Origin: Fen-671 sp963794745
GTDB lineage: Bacteria; Actinomycetota; Acidimicrobiia; Acidimicrobiales; Palsa-688
Direction: 5' to 3'
DNA length: 64,000 nt
Assembly (NCBI GenBank): GCA_963794745.1
Contig: CAWCEZ010000009.1
Span: forward strand, 372,001 to 436,000
Shown: piece after piece, positions 52,303 to 60,341 of the stretch
Layout: every line of letters starts with the position of its first letter
Numbering within the stretch: the first letter of the stretch is position 1
Translations under genes and position numbers: made by a program
The notes under the pieces: generated by a model
Seen by the model: the letters and a program-made list of their open reading frames with translations, nothing else
Told to the model about the DNA's origin: nothing
Databases searched by the model: none

Positions 52303-52437
52303 CTTGGCTCCTTTAGCCGAGCCGGTATGGGGCGGCTCGTCACTGCAACACTGGCCGACCAATCTGAAGGCCACCGCGACTCAATCTGAAGACCACCGCG
52401 ACTTTTGGATCTCTGCGCCGCGGCGGGGCACCAAGGC

Positions 52438-52818
52438 CTATTCGTCGCGAGTATTGACCATGTGGTTGGCAGCAGCCTCGAAATACGTGAGCAGTTGGGA
52501 CTTCTCCAAAGCGCCCAAATGAGCCTTCTCGAGGGCAGCGCTCATGTGGGACAACCAGCGGTCACGCGCGTCCCCGTCGATCCTGAAGGGAAAGTGCCTG
52601 GCGCGCAGTCGGGGGTTGCCACGCTCGTCGTCGTAAGTGCGCGGTCCTCCCCAAAACTGAGCGAGGAACAAGCAAAGATGACGACGCGGTCCGTCGAGAT
52701 CGTCTGGGTACATCGGACGTAGCACCTCGTCTGTGGCGACGCCTTGGTAGAAGCGCTCCGTGAGGGACTCAAAAAACGCCATCCCGCCGAGGCGTTCGTA
52801 CATGGTCGTCGCGGGCAC
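52438..52818 (-). CDS. glbO: Group II truncated haemoglobin
   Basis: This 126-residue trHbO-type globin contains MYERLGGMAFFESLTERFYQ, LFLAQFWGGPRTYDDERG and PRLRARHFPFRI with the proximal His. The Trp at the end of the ligand-pocket helix (DRWLSHM) is the group II hallmark. It probably binds O2 or detoxifies NO/peroxide. It is divergent from the DUF732-like lipoprotein gene. Confidence 0.92.
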   Translation of the reverse strand: MPATTMYERLGGMAFFESLTERFYQGVATDEVLRPMYPDDLDGPRRHLCLFLAQFWGGPRTYDDERGNPRLRARHFPFRIDGDARDRWLSHMSAALEKAHLGALEKSQLLTYFEAAANHMVNTRDE

Positions 52819-52875
52819 CGTGCGCTCGATGTTAGTGCTGCCCCGGAGGTTGCTCTCGCGCTAGGATCCCCGTCT

Positions 52876-53217
52876 GTGCCGTGGCGCCTGCCGGTAGCGG
52901 CAGCTTTGGTCGTCGCAGTTACAGCCGCGGGGTGCGGGAGCCACGCCTCGACGAGCCGGGCGGCTACACAGGCATTTGTCAACTCGATTTATAGCCAGGC
53001 TCCAGATATTGGCGGTTACCGAACTGGGGCCCAGCTGCTCAGCTTGGGCCAGGCGATCTGCGCCGACCTTGAATCTGGTGCCACCGTGCAAGAAGTCGGG
53101 GACCGCATCCCGCTGCTGGAGGGGGCGCAGCCGCTACCTCCGGACGACCTCGGGGTCGTAATTGCTGCGGCTGTAAACGAGTTGTGCCCGAAGTTCCACC
53201 ACCTACTCGGCCAATGA
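52876..53217 (+). CDS. DUF732-like secreted lipoprotein
   Basis: This 113-residue protein has a signal peptide of about 18 residues ending in the lipobox TAAGC, then FVNSIY, LLSLGQAICADLESGATVQEV and AAAVNELCPKF, with two cysteines placed as in mycobacterial DUF732 proteins. Function is unknown. It is attached to the outer face of the membrane by a lipid. GTG 52876 is used because the signal peptide begins there; TAGGAT lies 8 nt upstream without a Shine-Dalgarno sequence. Confidence 0.75.
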   Translation: MPWRLPVAAALVVAVTAAGCGSHASTSRAATQAFVNSIYSQAPDIGGYRTGAQLLSLGQAICADLESGATVQEVGDRIPLLEGAQPLPPDDLGVVIAAAVNELCPKFHHLLGQ

Positions 53218-53241
53218 GCGGCTAGGGCTAGCTTTGCCGCG

Positions 53242-54536
53242 CTAGGCGGGCCACGCGGACAAGTAGGTCAGGACCCGGCCTCCACAGGAGATATGCGAGC
53301 CGTCCGTGAGCTCTTTTTGTTCGTTGCGCCCCAACTGTGCCCAGGCCTGCGGCCCTGGCCCTGGACAAAGCTCCCCCCATCAGCTCCGCGGTCGACCAGG
53401 TAAGCGGACCAGCCTTTGGCCTGGACCTCTGCATGCACCGGTGCCATGGTGTGGCCCTGGGCGGCGCGCATCGCGATTGCCTGGGCGACGCCGGCCTGCA
53501 CCTCGGCGGCTGATGTCGGCTCTGTGCCGATGATGCAGGGCCGGCCGAGCGCCCAGATGGAACCGTCGTCGGCCAGGAGCACCCCGGCAGGCGGCCGTGG
53601 CCCGCTCACTTGCGGGATGCCAGCGAGGACCGGTCGACCACATCTCATGCAGGTGGTTACGCGCGGGTGGTTGAAATGCCCACGCTCGCAACGTACTCCT
53701 TGCACCTCTGGGCGATCGGCGGTGGTCGCAGCGGCGGGGCTCGAGGCTAGCGGGAGGGGTGGCTGCAACGCCGCAAAAACACTGCGCAGGTCGATGGAGC
53801 CCCCGCCGGGCGATGATGCGCCCGTAGGGGGAGCGATGGCTGGAGCTGGGGGGTTTGCGACCGGCGCTGCCGTCATGGCCGATTGGCTCGGCCCGGCGTT
53901 GCTGCCCGGCATCGGCCCGGGAGCTCCGGGGCTTGCGGCTGAGCTGCCGGGCTGAGCGCCGTAACCGGGCTGCCCCCCGAAGGGCAGTGGCCCGCCCGCT
54001 GCGGGCTGCGCACCGCTCGGAGGGGCAAGCGATGAGCCGGTGGCTTGTGGGCTGCCCGTCGCCTGTCCCGGTGCTGCCGGCGGGCGCAACAGTACGAAGC
54101 CCGAACCCGGCACTGCTCCTGACACAAGGTCGAAAGGGTTCCCTTGCTGGCTTTGGGGAGGAGGCGCGGCTCCGTAGGGCAGGATTATCAGCGGCCAGGG
54201 CCGGCCGATCGAAGTTGCCATCCAGCCAGGCACGGGCTGTGGCGCCAGCCACCGGCCGCTGTCCCAGGCCTGGACAGGCCCGTGCAGGAACAGGGCAAGG
54301 CCGTTGGCTCCCGGCCCGACGATCGCAAACGGTGCCTGAGGCTCCGGGTCGCCACGCTGCAGGACAGCAATGAAGGAGCTGGCGAGCTGGTCGCCTGCGT
54401 ACGGCCCTTGTTTTTGAGCCTCGCTGACGAGGTGCGCCTGCAGCGCCGACGAGCACTGCGGGCCGGCCCAGACGGCAACGTCGCCGAAGCGCGCAACCAG
54501 ACCGGGGCCAGGGAGGACTTCGAGCTTGTCTGCCAC
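53242..54536 (-). CDS. FHA-domain protein with zinc ribbon (one frameshift)
   Basis: This protein has about 431 residues. Parts in order: an N-terminal globular domain (about 1-125, GLVARFGDVAVWAG...GLALFLHGPVQAWDSG); a Pro/Gly/Ala/Ser/Gln-rich linker (about 125-270); a four-cysteine ribbon (CERGHFNHPRVTTCMRC); and a C-terminal FHA domain (LGRPCIIGTEP, HAEVQAKGWSAYLVDRGADGGSFV). The frame shifts near 53352 (one missing base); the other frame finishes the FHA fold (QAWAQLGRNEQKELTDGSH, then ISCGGRVLTYL) and stops at 53242. GTG 54536 with GAGGAGG upstream. FHA domains bind phosphothreonine, so it may be a signalling adaptor for the adjacent kinase-like protein or another kinase. Confidence 0.78.
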
Positions 54537-54591
54537 GGGACCAGTTACCTCCTCGAGATTTGTCGGCCATTGGCGGTCGACATGTCCGGTG

Positions 54592-55425
54592 TCACCACTT
54601 TGATGCTGCCTCGTCCAGGCGCTCCGCCACTTCGTTTGCAGTGGCGGGACGGTCCGCCGGGTCGACCGAGAGGCACTTAGCTACTACCTCGGACACAGGC
54701 TCAGGCAGGTTGCCTAGCGTCGCGGCCGGGACCGCCAGGAGCCTTGAGAGCGCCTGTACCACAGGTAGGTCGTCGAGCCCAGGGAAGGGCACCGTTCCGG
54801 TCACCACCTGATGGACCGTCGCGCCAAGCGCCCAGATGTCCGACCACCGCCCACCCTCGCCCCTCAGCAGTTGCGGGTCGACGTACCCAAGAGGTGGGTA
54901 CCCTACCTGCGCCAACGGCGCTTGGCCGTTGGCGAGAGCAGGGGGCGAGAGCACTGCGTTGCCCGCCACTTCGTCAGCAGCGCTGGACGAGCCTGTTGCC
55001 ACCAGGGCTACAGACTGCGGGCAGATGGCTTCATGGGCCTGGCCGTGCTCGTGAAGAGCATGGGCGCCTCGAGCAGCCGAGGCGATAGCACGCAGCCGTG
55101 CGGGCATGTCGAGCCCGGGCGGCGGAGATGCCAGCGTGCCTGTGACCGCGGTAGCAGCGCTCACCCAGACGACCGGTCTTTGTGCCCACTCTGCGACCCC
55201 GGCCTCGAGCCATGAAGGCAAGTGTTCGTCGCGCACCGAGGCAACCGGCTCCAGACGCGCCCGGGCTGCCGCCCACGAAGTCCTGGCCAGCGGGCCAAGC
55301 ACCCAGATCGTGACGGGGGGATCGCCCCCGCCCAGACGCTGGGGGCGGCGCGCGCGTAGGCATGGCGCTGTACGGTCCTCGAGCACGGAGCTCGTGATCT
55401 CGTAATCGGCCACCTGGCTAGCCAA
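54592..55425 (-). CDS. Protein-kinase-like pseudokinase
   Basis: This 277-residue protein has a serine/threonine-kinase-like fold whose catalytic motifs are lost. The catalytic loop HRDLKPxN is HEAICPQSV (no catalytic Asp), DFG is unrecognisable, and APE has become DPQ. The F-helix region GGRWSDIWALGATVHQVVTGTVPFPG and the C-terminal CLSVDPADRPATANEVAERL are well kept. It is upstream of the FHA protein gene on the same strand (55-nt gap). It is probably a regulatory scaffold; no membrane segment is visible. Confidence 0.78.
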   Translation of the reverse strand: MASQVADYEITSSVLEDRTAPCLRARRPQRLGGGDPPVTIWVLGPLARTSWAAARARLEPVASVRDEHLPSWLEAGVAEWAQRPVVWVSAATAVTGTLASPPPGLDMPARLRAIASAARGAHALHEHGQAHEAICPQSVALVATGSSSAADEVAGNAVLSPPALANGQAPLAQVGYPPLGYVDPQLLRGEGGRWSDIWALGATVHQVVTGTVPFPGLDDLPVVQALSRLLAVPAATLGNLPEPVSEVVAKCLSVDPADRPATANEVAERLDEAASKW

Positions 55426-55488
55426 GCGGGAGCCTCCTTGGGCGGTCGTTGCTGTGGGACGCTACAGCGTATTGCACCAGCTTGTGCG

Positions 55489-56109
55489 CTAAGGAGCTAG
55501 GGTCAGCGTGGAGAGCGCTTCGTCTGCGGTCGCGGTAACCGGTGCTGCTATGAGCCACACCTCCGACTCGGTAGCTCTCGCCCAGGCGAGGATGCCTGTC
55601 GCTTTGGTCCCGTTAGCCAGATCGAACTGGTACCGCCAAGCCGCCGCGGCGTTGTGGAGCTTGAACGGGGTCAGCGAGGTCACGCGGTAGCGCTCGATCA
55701 GGAAGGACCCCACGATGGCGGGCAGGTGCCCCGTCGAAGGTTTGGTGTCCTGCTCCGTGACCGATTCTCCAATGCCCCCCGACCGTCCGGAGTAATACAC
55801 GTCCGACGCAGCGTCGCTCATGAACGGCTGGAGCGCCCAATTGCCCGGCACCGAGAAACTCGCATATACCCCGGGAACTGCCTGCCAACCGCGAGGTACG
55901 GGTGCCTTGACGTTCGGGTAGCTCCCGTTCCAGTTGACCGTAGCCCATACGAGCACGCCGAGGCAGATGGGTGTGAACGCAAGCACAGCAACCCACCAAC
56001 CCGCCTTGCGACGGTCGGCGCTGGTGGGTGGGTCGATCCGTGGGTCGTGGCGGCGGGGCGTCCCTGCGGGTTGGGCAATGTCGGGTGCCCGCTGCTTGGT
56101 CTCGGCCAT
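55489..56109 (-). CDS. Single-pass membrane protein of unknown function
   Basis: I do not recognise the family. The 206-residue protein has a charged cytoplasmic N-terminus of about 37 residues, one membrane helix (WWVAVLAFTPICLGVLVWATV, about residues 38-58) and an extracytoplasmic domain with several beta-strand-like stretches (FSVPGNWALQPF, EVWLIAAPVTA). This recalls small exported domains of actinobacterial lipoproteins. ATG 56109 is used. It is first in a three-gene minus-strand set with the pseudokinase and FHA protein, suggesting a membrane sensor for that module (inference). Confidence 0.65.
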   Translation of the reverse strand: MAETKQRAPDIAQPAGTPRRHDPRIDPPTSADRRKAGWWVAVLAFTPICLGVLVWATVNWNGSYPNVKAPVPRGWQAVPGVYASFSVPGNWALQPFMSDAASDVYYSGRSGGIGESVTEQDTKPSTGHLPAIVGSFLIERYRVTSLTPFKLHNAAAAWRYQFDLANGTKATGILAWARATESEVWLIAAPVTATADEALSTLTLAP

Positions 56110-56116
56110 CGTGCCC

Positions 56117-56602
56117 TTAGCCTGCCACGGCCGAAACGGCCGGCTCCGTACCGGCAGGGGCCTGGTCCTGGCAGTCCGAGCACGCCCCGAGCACATCGAG
56201 GCGATGGTCGAGGCCAATGAAGCCGTTGACGTTGGCCAAGCGGTCCAGGTAGTGCGACATGGCTTGCTCGAACGCCGGCGTCGGTGTGACGTCCAGTACC
56301 TTCCCGCAGCGGGTGCACAACAGGTGGTGGTGGTGCTCAGTGATGTCTTCGGCCAGCTCAAAGCGGAAGTAGTCGTCGTTTGCCGAGACACGCCGGACGA
56401 CCCCAGCTTGTTGGAGGTCAACGAGGTGGCGGTAGGCGGAGCTGCGGGGCAACCTCGGCGCACGTTCCGCAATGTCCTCGATGCTGACGGGGTGGCCGGC
56501 GTCGGCCAACAGCTCCACGACCTCACGGCGGCCGTTGGTGTAGCGCTGGGAGATCCGCCGGAGCCGTTGTTGCACCAAGCCGTGCAGCGCTTCGTTCACC
56601 AT
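56117..56602 (-). CDS. Fur-family regulator, probably Zur
   Basis: This 161-residue metalloregulator has a winged-helix N-terminus (RYTNGRREVVELLADAGHPVSIEDIAERAPRLPRSSAYRHLVDL), the metal-sensing EHHHHLLC stretch and two CxxC pairs (CTRC, CSDC) for the structural zinc. Adjacency to znuABB makes zinc the likely signal. The same open frame extends upstream without a stop into the permease gene, so in this sequence the two look fused; the ATG at 56602 is the natural Fur start but its ribosome-binding site is weak. Confidence 0.85.
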   Translation of the reverse strand: MVNEALHGLVQQRLRRISQRYTNGRREVVELLADAGHPVSIEDIAERAPRLPRSSAYRHLVDLQQAGVVRRVSANDDYFRFELAEDITEHHHHLLCTRCGKVLDVTPTPAFEQAMSHYLDRLANVNGFIGLDHRLDVLGACSDCQDQAPAGTEPAVSAVAG

Positions 56603-57457
56603 CTCGACCCTACCGCGACCCCTGCACCGGCAAGTTCGAGAGCTACGACCGGGCCCCGCTTTGCGCCCCGACGTGCCAGAGCCGCGTCCTAACACGTACC
56701 AAACGACGGCGAACGTGCCCACAAAAAAGCCGATAGGCCAGTTGGACCAGAAGGAGGCGGTGATCGACACCCACACCGTTACCAGGCCGAGCGCGCCAGA
56801 AATGGCCATTGCCCGGGCGGGCCGGTCGGTCACGAAACGCGCGGTAGCCGGCGGGCCGATCATGAGGCTGAACACGAGCAGGGCGCCCACTACCGGCAGC
56901 GCCATGGTCGTCGCCACCCCAACGGTCAAGAGGAACAACAGCTCAACGCGGGCCGGACGGATGCCCTGGGCTGCTGCAAGCTCTGGAGCTATGGAGCTAA
57001 GCATCAATGGACGGAACAGTACGACGACCATGGCGGTGCACGCTGCACCAAGGACGGCCGTGGGCAGCAGGTCAGAGGAACTGACTGCGAGCGGTTCACC
57101 GAACAGCAGCGAGAACGTCTGCTCGGCGTACTGGGTGCTCAAGCTGAGGAAAAGAGAGCCAATACCAAGCAAGGTCACGAGGCACAGCGCCGTCACGACA
57201 TCATGTTGACCGCGGCGGCCCCACCTCGCGATCGCGAGAACGCCGAGGAGGGAGAAAGCGCCGACGCCGAGCAAGGTGTTCGCCCCGATGAGAGCGGCGC
57301 CCGCCGCGCCGGTGAACGCACCCTGGGGGATCGCGTGCGCTTCGAAGCTAGACCCGCGGAGCACGACGAAAAAGCCCACGGCGCCCGCCACCAGTGCCAT
57401 AACACTTGCCTGCAACCAAGTGCCGACCATGAACCCCGAGAACAGCCCGGAGAGCAC
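56603..57457 (-). CDS. znuB: Zinc/metal ABC transporter permease (second copy), open to the Zur gene
   Basis: An ABC-3 family permease with about eight membrane helices (VMALVAGAVGFFVVLRGSSFEAHAIPQGAFTGAAGAAL, PLMLSSIAPELAAAQG, LPVVGALLVFSLMIGPPATA). GTG 57457 has AGGAG about 10 nt upstream. The permease sequence ends around GTFAVVWYVLGRG (about 56720), but no stop occurs before the regulator, so the end given is the junction with the Fur-family ATG. A missed indel near 56700 or a true permease-regulator fusion would both explain this. Confidence 0.8.
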
Positions 57458-58361
57458 CGCTACTCCTAAGCCCGCCGGGCCTGGCGACCGGGCTCCCGCG
57501 CCCGGTCTCCCGGCGGCCGGTCAATTGTGCAAGCAAGTAAGCGGCTAGGACCAACGAGACGACGAAAAAGCTCACCGGCCAACCTTGTTGGGCCGGGGGC
57601 CAGTCGTAGCTGTCATAGGCGAGCACGATCCCGGCCCAGGTGGCGCCGACGCCGATCAGTGCCGCCACCGCGATGGCCTTCCCGGGGCTCTTGGCGAGCC
57701 GCAGGGCCGCGGCAGCAGGGCCAATCAGTAGGGCGGTGCTCAGGATCGCGCCGATCGTGAGAGCCGACAGCGCCACCGACAGGGCGAGGGAGACCATGTA
57801 GACGAGCCCGACAACCCTCAGCCCGCGGCCCTGGGCGCTGGCCAGGTCGGGGTTGATCGAGCTGAGGAGCAAGGGCCGGTAGACCAGCCCGACGAGCAAG
57901 AGGGCCGAAATACCGAAGCCGATCACCAACGGCAATGTCGATGCGCTGACAGCGAAAATGGACCCGAAGAGCACCGTGACCGCTGCACCGGTGGTGCTTT
58001 GCGTCGTCGTCGTCAGGTAGAGCAGCAACGCCGACAGCCCGAGACCGGCGCCGAGCAACACCCCCGTGGCGAGGTCGCGGCCCCGTTGTCGTTCGGCGCC
58101 GAGGAGCTCTGTTGCGCCTGCTCCTGCTAGGGCCATCACCACGAAGCCGAGAAGTGGGCTCACTCCGAGAAGGAATGCGCCAGAGCCGCCAGTCGCGGTG
58201 ACATCGGCGAAAGCGTGGCCGGCGAAGGACTGTCCCCGGACCACTGTGAAAACCCCCACCGGGGCGCAGACCAAGGCAACCACCGCCCCGACGACCGCAG
58301 CGTCCTGAACGGACGAGTTTGAGAACAGGCCCGGCTGAAATATCGCGTGCAGGATGCTCAC
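57348..58361 (-). CDS. znuB: Zinc/metal ABC transporter permease (first copy)
   Basis: A second ABC-3 permease, with about eight helices (AAVVGAVVALVCAPVGVFTVVRGQSFAGHAFADVTATGG, RPLLLSSINPDLASAQGRG, LTIGAILSTALLIGPAAAAL). GTG 58361 overlaps the ATPase gene stop (GTGA). The transmembrane part ends near 57540. The remaining open frame to 57348 is non-membrane, low-complexity and runs 110 nt into the next permease, so a frameshift near 57480 with a real stop near 57470 is likely. Confidence 0.82.
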   Translation of the reverse strand: MSILHAIFQPGLFSNSSVQDAAVVGAVVALVCAPVGVFTVVRGQSFAGHAFADVTATGGSGAFLLGVSPLLGFVVMALAGAGATELLGAERQRGRDLATGVLLGAGLGLSALLLYLTTTTQSTTGAAVTVLFGSIFAVSASTLPLVIGFGISALLLVGLVYRPLLLSSINPDLASAQGRGLRVVGLVYMVSLALSVALSALTIGAILSTALLIGPAAAALRLAKSPGKAIAVAALIGVGATWAGIVLAYDSYDWPPAQQGWPVSFFVVSLVLAAYLLAQLTGRRETGRGSPVARPGGLRSSGALRAVLGVHGRHLVAGKCYGTGGGRRGLFRRAPRV

Positions 58362-59281
58362 TGCCGCCCCGGGCCGGGGGCAGTGACTGGGCCGGCCACC
58401 GTGGCGGGGCCGGTAAGGGGGGCGACGCAATCGTCTGCGCCCAGCTCGCAACCCTGCTCGGCCTGCTCTTGTTGCTCTTCGCCCACGGACACCAGGACCC
58501 GTCCATGAGCATGGAAAACATCAACGTGGTGGCGGTATAACGCGCTAAGTACGTCGCTGCGCACGACCTCTTCTGTCCTGCCGCTGACAGCACGGCCCGC
58601 CGCCAGGTAGACGACCCGGTCCATGACCGACAAGAGCGGGTTGATGTCGTGGGTCGACAGCAGTACCCCGACCCTTCTCTCACGCGCTACCCGGCCAAGA
58701 AGGCTCGCCGTGTCTTGTGCGCTGCGAGGGTCGAGGCTCGCGAGCGGCTCGTCGAGGAGCAGCAGCTGCGGCTCCGATGCCAGAGCGTGGGCTATCAAAA
58801 CTCTTTGCTGTTCGCCGCCGGACAGGGCCCCGACCCTTGCGTCGGCGAGGTGGGAGGCGTCCACGGAGCGCAGGAGCTGGTCCACGAGCGCCCGCTTGGC
58901 GCTTGACCTGATGGGGATGCCCAACCGCCGCCCGTCAGCCCCGAGCTCGACGAGGTCCCTTGCCCGGACTGGCAGGTCAGGGTCCAGGACCACCTTTTGG
59001 GGCACGTAACCGATAGAGCGCCGCCCGAGAGGCCCGCGCGCCACGCGGATCTCACCCGAAGAAATAGGCACGAGGCCGAGGACCGCCCGTAGCAAGGTCG
59101 TCTTGCCGGCACCATTCTCACCTATGAGCCCAGTGAGCGACCCTGCTGCCACCGAGAACGAGACGCCCCGAAGGACCTCTTTGCCGCCTAAGCGGGCCAC
59201 GAGGTCCTTGACTTCGAGGGCGGGATCCTCGCCGCTCGGGGTTGGTGCGCCGGCCGAAGTGTGCCCAACGGAGGTCGTCAT
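58358..59281 (-). CDS. znuC: Zinc/metal ABC transporter ATP-binding protein
   Basis: This 307-residue ATPase has Walker A GENGAGKTT, signature LSGGEQQRVLIAHA, Walker B LLLLDEPLASLD and H-loop STHDINP. It has a C-terminal extension of about 50 residues, Glu/Gln-rich then Pro/Gly/Ala-rich. Its ATG overlaps the znuA stop (TGATG), and its stop overlaps the permease start: a tightly coupled operon. Confidence 0.92.
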   Translation of the reverse strand: MTTSVGHTSAGAPTPSGEDPALEVKDLVARLGGKEVLRGVSFSVAAGSLTGLIGENGAGKTTLLRAVLGLVPISSGEIRVARGPLGRRSIGYVPQKVVLDPDLPVRARDLVELGADGRRLGIPIRSSAKRALVDQLLRSVDASHLADARVGALSGGEQQRVLIAHALASEPQLLLLDEPLASLDPRSAQDTASLLGRVARERRVGVLLSTHDINPLLSVMDRVVYLAAGRAVSGRTEEVVRSDVLSALYRHHVDVFHAHGRVLVSVGEEQQEQAEQGCELGADDCVAPLTGPATVAGPVTAPGPGRQ

Positions 59282-60231
59282 CAGAGCTTTACAGTAGACA
59301 CACCGCTCAGTGCGAGCTTGAGAGCGTTCATCTCAGCCATCATCCATGACTGGTAGTCGTAACCGGGTGTGGGCATTGTCTCGTAAACGCCGACGACCGG
59401 CACGTGCGCTTTGTTTGCGTCGGACAGGAACGTCGCGGTGAGGCTGTCAGTGACCTGCTGGTTGTAGAGGAAGACCTTGACCTCGTGCTTCGTGAGCAGT
59501 TGCTCTTCGATCGAGATCGCCTGAGGGGAAGGGTCAGTGCCGTTCATGATCGCCGCCTCTAGGGGCTCCGGGGTCTTGATGTCGACGCCGGCCGCCTGGA
59601 GCATGTAGTCGGCGACGGGCTCGGTCACTGCAACGGGGGCACCCGGGTGGCCTTTTTTGAAGCTCGCGATCGCGTTAGCCCAAGGCCGCAACGAATTGTC
59701 AAAGGCTTTGACATTTCTCTTGAAGTACGCGGCGTGTGCTGGCTCGATGCGGGACAGGTCGGCCGCAATTGCGCTCGCCACGGCGGGCATCGTGCGCGGG
59801 TCGTACCACAGGTGGGGATTGAAGGTACCGTTCGGGACGCCCAACAGCTGTTGCGCAACTATGACGTCGCGACCTGAGCGCTTGATGGCTGATTCGATCT
59901 TGTTCATGAAGGTGTCGTAGCCAACGCCGTTTTGGACGATTAGCTGCGCCTTGCTCAGCTCCTCGGCGACGCTCGCGCTCGCTTCGAACTCGTGAGGGTC
60001 TGTGTTGGGGTTGCTCATTACCGCTGTCACACTGACAAATGGGCCGCCGACCTGAGCTATCACGTTTGCGTACTCGTTTTCGGCGCCCACCGCAACCACT
60101 TTGCCCGGCGGACCGGCGGCCGTCGCAGAGGTCCCGGCGAGCAGGCCGGCCGCAGAACCTACGGCAACCGCCAGACAGAGAGGGAGAGTTCGACGCCTTA
60201 ACTGGGCAGCTGCGCTCGGGTGTTCGGTCAT
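59281..60231 (-). CDS. znuA: Zinc/metal ABC transporter substrate-binding protein
   Basis: This 316-residue cluster A-I binding protein has an N-terminal signal peptide (RRRTLPLCLAVAVGSAAGLLAGTSATAA). Its Cys is not in a lipobox, so it is probably secreted or signal-anchored. Metal ligands: His in NTDPHEFEAS, His in NPHLWYDPRT, Glu/Asp toward the C-terminus (EPVADYM, GVYETMPTPGYDYQSWM). There is no His-rich loop, so Zn or Mn cannot be separated on this basis; the Zur-like gene favours Zn. The first gene of the operon, it has a strong promoter at 60238-60267. Confidence 0.92.
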   Translation of the reverse strand: MTEHPSAAAQLRRRTLPLCLAVAVGSAAGLLAGTSATAAGPPGKVVAVGAENEYANVIAQVGGPFVSVTAVMSNPNTDPHEFEASASVAEELSKAQLIVQNGVGYDTFMNKIESAIKRSGRDVIVAQQLLGVPNGTFNPHLWYDPRTMPAVASAIAADLSRIEPAHAAYFKRNVKAFDNSLRPWANAIASFKKGHPGAPVAVTEPVADYMLQAAGVDIKTPEPLEAAIMNGTDPSPQAISIEEQLLTKHEVKVFLYNQQVTDSLTATFLSDANKAHVPVVGVYETMPTPGYDYQSWMMAEMNALKLALSGVSTVKL

Positions 60232-60237
60232 GGTGCG

Positions 60238-60267
60238 ATTATAATTCTAGACTCAGTCTCAGTTCAA
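60238..60267 (-). promoter_or_regulatory. znuA promoter with internal palindrome
   Basis: On the minus strand TTGAAC (60267-60262) and TATAAT (60243-60238) are 18 bp apart. The -10 lies only 6 nt from the znuA ATG, so the transcript is probably leaderless. Inside the spacer is the perfect palindrome AGACT-N-AGTCT (60249-60259), well placed for a repressor such as the Zur-like protein. The sequence does not match the usual Zur box, so the ligand is uncertain. Confidence 0.65.
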
Positions 60268-60341
60268 GTCTAATTAGCTCGGCCTCGGTCGGTCGCTGCG
60301 CACGGGTAAGGTTCACCATCCTCACCAGAGAGGTCGCCTTC

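Noticed and set aside
53380..54570. Minus-strand Arg-rich ORF of 396 codons
   Set aside because: It is an out-of-frame reading of the FHA-protein gene; the composition is dominated by Arg, Ala and Pro without structure.
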